Of a DNA stretch of 64,000 nucleotides, positions 59,482-64,000 are shown in pieces. Positions within the stretch are counted from its first letter, which is position 1. Every line of letters begins with the position of its first letter. Under the pieces are notes generated by a model that made no database searches, was not told where the DNA came from, and was given only the letters and a program-made list of their open reading frames with translations. A program made the translations under genes and the position numbers. Origin of the DNA: Firm-04 sp964463355 (GTDB taxonomy: Bacteria > Bacillota > Clostridia > Oscillospirales > Ruminococcaceae); assembly GCA_964463355.1 (NCBI GenBank), contig CAYXBP010000006.1, forward strand, positions 41,914-105,913, written 5' to 3'.

Positions 59482-60822
59482 ATGATGGATCTACCGATTG
59501 TTGCGGTGGTTGGTCGCCCCAATGTGGGAAAGTCGACGTTGTTTAACAAGCTTGTAGGGCAGCGTCTTTCTATCGTGGAGGATACCCCTGGCGTGACACG
59601 CGATCGCATTTATGCGCGGTGCGAGTGGTGCAATCGCAATTTTATGCTGGTGGATACTGGCGGCATTGAGCCAAAAACGACTGATACGCTATTGGCACAG
59701 ATGCGTCGTCAGGCAGAGCTTGCCATTGATAGCGCGGAGGTGATTATTCTGGTGACCGATGTGCGTGCGGGCGTTACCGCTAATGATATCGCCGTGGCGG
59801 AAATGCTGCAAAAATCAGGCAAACCGATTTTGCTGTGCGTAAATAAATGCGACAGAATCGGTGAGCCGCCCATGGAGTTCTACGAGTTCTATAATTTGGG
59901 TTTGGGTGATCCCTTTGCGGTTTCCTCTCTGCATGGTAACGGCACTGGTGATCTGTTGGATGCGGTACTGTCGGCTTTGCCGACTGCTCCGGAAGGCGAA
60001 CAGGAGGACGATCGTATCAGCGTGGCGGTGATCGGCAAACCGAATGTGGGCAAATCCAGCCTTATCAACTATATCGCAGGGGAGGAACGGAGCATCGTTG
60101 CGGATATGGCAGGCACTACTCGCGATGCTATTGATCTGCCTGTTGATCGCGAGGAAGGCAAGTTTCTCTTTATTGATACGGCAGGCATCCGCAGAAAGGC
60201 AAAAGTGACCGATGCTGTGGAGCATTACAGTGTGCTGCGCGCGTATATGGCGGTTGATCGTGCCGATGTTTGTATCATCCTGATTGATGCAACTACGGGC
60301 TACACCGAGCAGGATAGTAAGGTGGCAGGCTACGCGCATCAGCAGGGAAAAGGCTGCATTGTGGTAGTCAATAAGTGGGATTTGATTGAAAAAGATGGCA
60401 AAACTATGCAGGAGTTCACCAAAAAACTGGAGCATGATTTCAGCTTTATGAGCTATGCGCCGTTTTTGTTCATCAGCGCGAAAACAGGGCAGCGTGTGCA
60501 GCAGCTGTTTGAGATGATCAAAACTGTAGCGGAGAATCACGCTATGCGCATTACCACGGGTAAACTCAATGATGTGTTGGCATATGCTACGGCAAGAGTA
60601 CAGCCCCCCACCGATAAGGGAAAACGCCTGAAGATCTACTACATGACGCAATCCAGTACACAACCGCCGACTTTCGTGTTTTTTGTGAACCGCGCCGATC
60701 TGTTTCATTTCTCCTATCAACGCTATCTGGAAAACCAGCTGCGTGAAACATTTGGCATGGAAGGCACACCCGTTCGCTTTGTCATCCGCGAGCGCGGCAA
60801 TGATAATGGAACGAAATCTTGA
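59482..60822 (+). CDS. der: Ribosome biogenesis GTPase Der (EngA)
   Basis: 446 residues from the ATG at 59482 (AAAGGA about 10 bases upstream; the next codon is also ATG). Two tandem GTPase domains: GRPNVGKSTLFN with DTGGIE and NKCD, and GKPNVGKSSLIN with DTAGIRRK and NKWD; a C-terminal KH-like domain. It assists 50S assembly. Core of the DUF512-der-plsY-gpsA cluster. Confidence 0.97.
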   Translation: MMDLPIVAVVGRPNVGKSTLFNKLVGQRLSIVEDTPGVTRDRIYARCEWCNRNFMLVDTGGIEPKTTDTLLAQMRRQAELAIDSAEVIILVTDVRAGVTANDIAVAEMLQKSGKPILLCVNKCDRIGEPPMEFYEFYNLGLGDPFAVSSLHGNGTGDLLDAVLSALPTAPEGEQEDDRISVAVIGKPNVGKSSLINYIAGEERSIVADMAGTTRDAIDLPVDREEGKFLFIDTAGIRRKAKVTDAVEHYSVLRAYMAVDRADVCIILIDATTGYTEQDSKVAGYAHQQGKGCIVVVNKWDLIEKDGKTMQEFTKKLEHDFSFMSYAPFLFISAKTGQRVQQLFEMIKTVAENHAMRITTGKLNDVLAYATARVQPPTDKGKRLKIYYMTQSSTQPPTFVFFVNRADLFHFSYQRYLENQLRETFGMEGTPVRFVIRERGNDNGTKS

Positions 60823-60840
60823 TCCATAAGGAGCATTGGT

Positions 60841-61548
60841 ATGAAGGCTTTTCTTTATATCGCAGCAGTACTGCTTGCGGCTGCTTGCGGCTATCTTATT
60901 GGCAGCGTCAATGGTGCGATTATTGCTGTGCGCCTACTCAAAGGCAAGGATATCCGCGATTACGGGAGCAAAAATGCAGGGTTAACCAACACGATACGCT
61001 GTTTTGGCAAAGGCTGTAGTGTTCTGACGCTTGTTATTGATATCGGCAAGGGCGCAGCGGCGATTGCTGTAGCGTTTTTGCTGAGTAAATTACTAGGTTG
61101 GGCACCACTTGCTGATGGCACGGGCAATGACTATCGCTGGTTGGGATTCATCGCAGCGGCGTTTGCAATTTTGGGACATATGAAGCCAATCTACTACCGT
61201 TTTCGGGGTGGCAAAGGTGTGTTGGTCGGTGTTAGCGTCTTTTTGGTATTGAATCCGCTGACCTTTGTCGTGCTGATGGCAATCTTCGGATTGATGCTGT
61301 GGCGTACAAAGTATGTTTCGCTCTCCTCTATGGTTGCTACGGTTTGCGTGATTCCCACCACATTTCTGTTCGAGGTGTTTTTGCGTGGAACGACCATGAG
61401 CATGGCTTGCCTGTATACGGCGATTGTGACGGTGATGGCTGCCATGATCGTGATTAGCCACCACGAAAACATCCAACGGTTGCGTGCAGGCACCGAGCGT
61501 AGAATCGGGGATCCGAAACCGAAAGAGAATCAAGATATCAAGGCGTAA
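60841..61548 (+). CDS. plsY: Glycerol-3-phosphate acyltransferase (acyl-phosphate type)
   Basis: 235 residues with about six or seven membrane segments. Active-site motifs GYLIGSVNGAI, YGSKNAGLTNTIR, GHMKPIYYRFRGGKGVLVG and a late SHHENIQRL. It acylates glycerol 3-phosphate, the first step of phospholipid synthesis, and uses the product of the next gene. 18 bases after der. It is longer than common PlsY (about 200) by a C-terminal charged tail. Confidence 0.96.
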   Translation: MKAFLYIAAVLLAAACGYLIGSVNGAIIAVRLLKGKDIRDYGSKNAGLTNTIRCFGKGCSVLTLVIDIGKGAAAIAVAFLLSKLLGWAPLADGTGNDYRWLGFIAAAFAILGHMKPIYYRFRGGKGVLVGVSVFLVLNPLTFVVLMAIFGLMLWRTKYVSLSSMVATVCVIPTTFLFEVFLRGTTMSMACLYTAIVTVMAAMIVISHHENIQRLRAGTERRIGDPKPKENQDIKA

Positions 61549-61559
61549 GGGGTGCGAAA

Positions 61560-62555
61560 ATGGCAAATATCACGATTTTAGGCGGCGGATTTGGCTGCGC
61601 ATTGGCAGTATTGCTGAATGGCATGGGGCATCACATTACACTGTGGAGTGCCTTGCCTGAGGAGATTGCGGCGATTCGTCGCGATGGGGAACAGAAAGAA
61701 AAATTGCCTGGTGTTAAAATTCCGAAGGAAATTGAACTTACCAGTGATATCCATGCGGTATCGGGCTGCGATATGCTGCTGGTGGTGATCCCTTCGGCAT
61801 TTGTGCGGCAGACTCTACGTCTTGCAGCACCGCATATCACCCCGGGCACCATTGTTTGCAATGCGGGGAAGGGCATTGAGGAAGGCACGCTGAAACTGAT
61901 GAGTACAGCGTTTGCAGAGGAACTGCCGCAGGCAAGGCTGGTGATTATGACTGGACCTTGCCACGCTGAGGAACTCGCGCGTGGGATTCCCACATCGGTA
62001 GTGGTCGCTTCAAGAGATGAAGATGCGGCAAGCATGGTGCAATCGTGGATGAGTTCGCCGATCTTCCGTGTTTATCTCAATGATGATGTCATCGGCTGTG
62101 AGTTGGGCGGCGCGTTGAAGAATGTTATTGCACTATGCGCAGGTATCAGCGATGGGCTTGGCTATGGCGATAACACCAAGGCTGCCCTTATGACACGCGG
62201 TCTTCACGAGATTGCACGGCTGGGCGTTGCTGTTGGGGCGCAGCAGCAGACGTTTTCGGGATTGGCTGGTCTGGGCGATTTGATCGTGACTTGCACAAGT
62301 ATGCACAGCCGGAACCGCCGTGCGGGTATTCTCATAGGGCAGGGGGTATCGCCTGCCGATGCTGTGAAGCAAGTGGGGACGGTAGAGGGTTATTATTGCT
62401 GCCATACCGCTTATCATGTGGCGAAGAAATATGGCGTGGAAATGCCGATAACTGAGGCCTTGTACGCCGTTTTGTACGAAAATGCCGATGTGACCTCCGC
62501 AGTTGAGCGTTTAATGGGCAGACCAGAGCATCACGAACACGAAAAAATCGGGTAA
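61560..62555 (+). CDS. gpsA: Glycerol-3-phosphate dehydrogenase [NAD(P)+]
   Basis: 331 residues: nucleotide-binding ILGGGFGCALAVLL at the start (variant of GxGxWGTA), IPSAFVRQTL, ITPGTIVCNAGKGIEEG, MTGPCHAEELARGIPT, catalytic ELGGALKNVIALCAGI and TRGLHEIARLG. It makes sn-glycerol 3-phosphate for PlsY next to it. The Cys in GCA replaces the usual Thr but does not touch the catalytic Lys. Confidence 0.95.
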   Translation: MANITILGGGFGCALAVLLNGMGHHITLWSALPEEIAAIRRDGEQKEKLPGVKIPKEIELTSDIHAVSGCDMLLVVIPSAFVRQTLRLAAPHITPGTIVCNAGKGIEEGTLKLMSTAFAEELPQARLVIMTGPCHAEELARGIPTSVVVASRDEDAASMVQSWMSSPIFRVYLNDDVIGCELGGALKNVIALCAGISDGLGYGDNTKAALMTRGLHEIARLGVAVGAQQQTFSGLAGLGDLIVTCTSMHSRNRRAGILIGQGVSPADAVKQVGTVEGYYCCHTAYHVAKKYGVEMPITEALYAVLYENADVTSAVERLMGRPEHHEHEKIG

Positions 62556-62596
62556 ATGCAGCGATTTTGACCGTTGTGCAATATCCACAAAATTTG

Positions 62597-62632
62597 AGGG
62601 CGCGTCTTGAGGCGCGCCCTTGTTGCCTTTTA
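62597..62632 (+). terminator. Terminator after gpsA
   Basis: AGGGCGCG / CGCGCCCT stem around an 8-base loop (62597-62620), then TGTTGCCTTTTATT. From 62633 to 62752 no gene. Confidence 0.75.
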
Positions 62633-62752
62633 TTATCGTGCCTTATTTGCGAGAAAAATGAAATGAACATCGAGTATTCAAGAGAGAATAAGAGAAATAT
62701 TGAGAAAACAAGAGCATAAACAGCGTATTTTGAAATTTCGGCAATTTGACCG

Positions 62753-62781
62753 TTGACTTTTGTCAAGATAGGGTGTATAAT
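62753..62781 (+). promoter_or_regulatory. Promoter of rplM-rpsI
   Basis: TTGACT (62753-62758) and TATAAT (62776-62781), 17-base spacer. Confidence 0.85.
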
Positions 62782-62794
62782 AAATGTGCACTGT

Positions 62795-62822
62795 CGGAGT
62801 AGCGTACCCGTCGTATACTCCG
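62795..62822 (+). promoter_or_regulatory. Leader hairpin of rplM-rpsI (candidate autoregulatory site)
   Basis: CGGAGTA (62795-62801) pairs with TACTCCG (62816-62822) in the 64-base leader. A leader bound by L13 is known in Firmicutes; I cannot confirm that this stem belongs to that class. Confidence 0.4.
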
Positions 62823-62851
62823 CGCATTCAAATGAAACGGAGGAAGTTACT

Positions 62852-63280
62852 ATGTCAACCACCATGGCAAAGGTTGCAGAGATCAACCGCAAATGGTATA
62901 TTCTTGACGCAGCAGGTCAGCCCCTTGGCCGTGTTGCTGCAAAGGCTGCCACGATTCTTCGCGGTAAGCATAAGCCCGATTTCACGCCCAATGTGGATTG
63001 CGGCGACCACGTAATTATCATCAACTGCGCAGAAGCAGTTCTGACTGGTAAAAAGTTGGATCAGAAGTTTGAGATCTGGCACACTGGTTGGATCGGTCAC
63101 CTGAAGAAGGTATCCTATCGCGAGCTGATGGAAAAGCGTCCTGAGCATGCGATGTTCATCGCTGTGAAGGGTATGCTTGCTGATAATGCCATCGGGAGAG
63201 CATCCATGAAGCGTCTCCGCGTTTACGCAGGAGCTGACCACAAGAATCAGGCACAGAAACCTGAGATGTACGAGCTGTAA
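62852..63280 (+). CDS. rplM: 50S ribosomal protein L13
   Basis: 142 residues from the ATG at 62852 (GGAGG upstream). KWYILDAAGQPLGRVAAKAA and GDHVIIINCAEAVLTGKK are diagnostic. An early assembly protein of the 50S subunit. rpsI follows after 15 bases. Confidence 0.98.
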   Translation: MSTTMAKVAEINRKWYILDAAGQPLGRVAAKAATILRGKHKPDFTPNVDCGDHVIIINCAEAVLTGKKLDQKFEIWHTGWIGHLKKVSYRELMEKRPEHAMFIAVKGMLADNAIGRASMKRLRVYAGADHKNQAQKPEMYEL

Positions 63281-63295
63281 GGAGGGTATGGCGAA

Positions 63296-63715
63296 ATGAG
63301 CGAAATCACTGTATCTTATCAGTCTAAGCTGAAGTCTTACTATGGCACTGGCAGAAGAAAGTCCTCTGTTGCAAGAGTTCGTCTGTACCCTGGCAACGGC
63401 AATGTGACCATTAATGGTAGAAGCATCGATGAATACTTCGGTCTGGAAACCCTTAAGCTGATCGTTCGTCAGCCTCTGGCACTCACTGGTACAGGCGAGC
63501 AGTTTGATATTGTTTGCACTGTTGCAGGCGGCGGCGTTACTGGTCAGGCTGGTGCAATTCGTCACGGTGTTGCACGCGCATTGCTTCAGTTTGATGCTGA
63601 GCTGCGTCCCACCCTCAAAAAGGCTGGATTCCTGACTCGTGACCCCAGAATGAAGGAGAGAAAGAAGTACGGTCTGAAGGCTGCACGTCGCGCTCCGCAG
63701 TTCTCAAAGAGATAA
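63296..63715 (+). CDS. rpsI: 30S ribosomal protein S9
   Basis: 139 residues. YYGTGRRKSSVARVRLYPGNG, VAGGGVTGQAGAIRHGVARAL and the tRNA-contacting tail RRAPQFSKR, ending in Lys-Arg as required at the P site. GGAGGG precedes the ATG. Confidence 0.98.
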   Translation: MSEITVSYQSKLKSYYGTGRRKSSVARVRLYPGNGNVTINGRSIDEYFGLETLKLIVRQPLALTGTGEQFDIVCTVAGGGVTGQAGAIRHGVARALLQFDAELRPTLKKAGFLTRDPRMKERKKYGLKAARRAPQFSKR

Positions 63716-63727
63716 CAATTTATCACC

Positions 63728-63756
63728 GAAAAGCCTTGCATTTCAAGGCTTTTCTT
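63728..63756 (+). terminator. Terminator of rplM-rpsI
   Basis: GAAAAGCCTTG (63728-63738) pairs with CAAGGCTTTTC (63744-63754), then TTGCTTTT. Confidence 0.9.
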
Positions 63757-63796
63757 GCTTTTACAACTGATTTTGATGACTATTTGATGTCCAAAG

Positions 63797-63888
63797 ACAC
63801 AAAAAACAGGTAAACTCGCTGTGAGCTTACCTGTTTTCTTTTCAGTCGCTTACCGCCGAAAGACAATAAGTGCTGCCTGTACATTGCA
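63797..63888 (-). ncRNA. Candidate small RNA between a promoter and a terminator
   Basis: A minus-strand promoter at 63894-63922 predicts a start near 63888. About 50 bases on, a strong stem AAAACAGGTAA / TTACCTGTTTT (63803-63837, with an inner GAG/CTC extension) is followed by a T-run. The roughly 90-base transcript has no ribosome site; the only frame (34 codons from 63880) runs through the terminator. The hairpin could also be a bidirectional terminator only. Confidence 0.5.
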
Positions 63889-63893
63889 AATTC

Positions 63894-63922
63894 AGTATAG
63901 CACAAATAAGCGAAAAAGTCAA
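63894..63922 (-). promoter_or_regulatory. Promoter facing left near the window end
   Basis: TTGACT (63917-63922) and TATACT (63894-63899), 17-base spacer, minus strand. No gene of 40 codons or more with a ribosome site follows. The last 78 bases of the window hold no recognisable feature. Confidence 0.7.
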
Positions 63923-64000
63923 CTCTGCCTTATTTGCTCTCGTTATGTCCGTTTTGTCCGTGGACAGTCTGCGGACAATCTTCAGAGAATCCTTGCTTTT

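Noticed and set aside
61560..61620. Inactivated nucleotide-binding motif in GpsA (GGGFGCA)
   Set aside because: The Gly spacing is kept and all catalytic motifs are intact, so it is a normal variant.
1..64000. CRISPR array, insertion sequence or rRNA operon
   Set aside because: No regularly spaced repeats, transposase-like products or rRNA-like sequence were found on reading both strands.

Overview
The window reads as chromosomal DNA of a spore-forming, cellulosome-bearing member of the Bacillota, most like Ruminococcus/Oscillospiraceae. Three observations support this. Sporulation genes lie among housekeeping genes (spo0A, spoIVB, spoVAD, spoVAE, a ytfJ-type gene). Three secreted proteins carry dockerin or cohesin modules. 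Promoters are classic TTGACA-17-TATAAT with AGGAGG ribosome sites, and GTG/TTG starts are frequent. This is inference from gene content; no 16S gene is present.

0-9 kb, accessory: a membrane-anchored metallo-beta-lactamase-fold protein, then a minus-strand operon of LytTR regulator, GHKL sensor kinase, truncated sensor paralogue, two ABC permeases and an ABC ATPase. Upstream of it lies a second unit with an exported beta-rich protein, an anchored protein and a truncated permease. The unit resembles bacteriocin or peptide resistance/export loci. Both the ATPase and the exported-protein gene are out of frame at an A6 tract where A7 would restore them. The kinase has Gln where its family has the phospho-acceptor His.

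9-23 kb: rpsF-ssb-rpsR, a flavin reductase-like gene, spo0A with 0A-box-like sites, a small membrane protein, spoIVB, HPr, rimM-trmD, a DtxR/MntR-type regulator, trmO, a dockerin protein with a cysteine-peptidase-like domain, an RluB-type pseudouridine synthase, ytfJ/ytfI, and a GH25 lysozyme carrying a cohesin-like domain.

23-38 kb: tRNA-Thr(GGT), an ACT-domain protein with homoserine dehydrogenase, a phosphoesterase with MscS, an iron alcohol dehydrogenase, a Nudix hydrolase, an orphan amino-acid binding lipoprotein, a zinc-ribbon protein with ispD-ispF, an AAA ATPase, the str cluster (rpsL, rpsG, fusA, tuf) and a half-size EamA protein.

38-50 kb: a three-gene flavoprotein complex (NuoE-like, NuoF-like, NfnB/GltD-like) that fits the Stn type of NADH/NADPH/ferredoxin transhydrogenase, a DAHP synthase, a dockerin-bearing family PL11 rhamnogalacturonan lyase, spoVAD-spoVAE, and two unrecognised genes.

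50-54 kb, accessory: a self-contained cassette of an S24-type repressor facing two phage-tail-like genes, with two palindromes placed on the promoter of the tail-like genes, then a GntR-regulated operon with a small, apparently frameshifted gene and a CmpB-family membrane protein.

54-64 kb: a D,D-carboxypeptidase with altered motifs, pgi, a small P-loop protein, yceD-rpmF, a DUF512 radical-SAM protein with der-plsY-gpsA, rplM-rpsI, and a promoter-terminator pair that could encode a small RNA. No CRISPR array, rRNA, insertion sequence or replication origin was seen.
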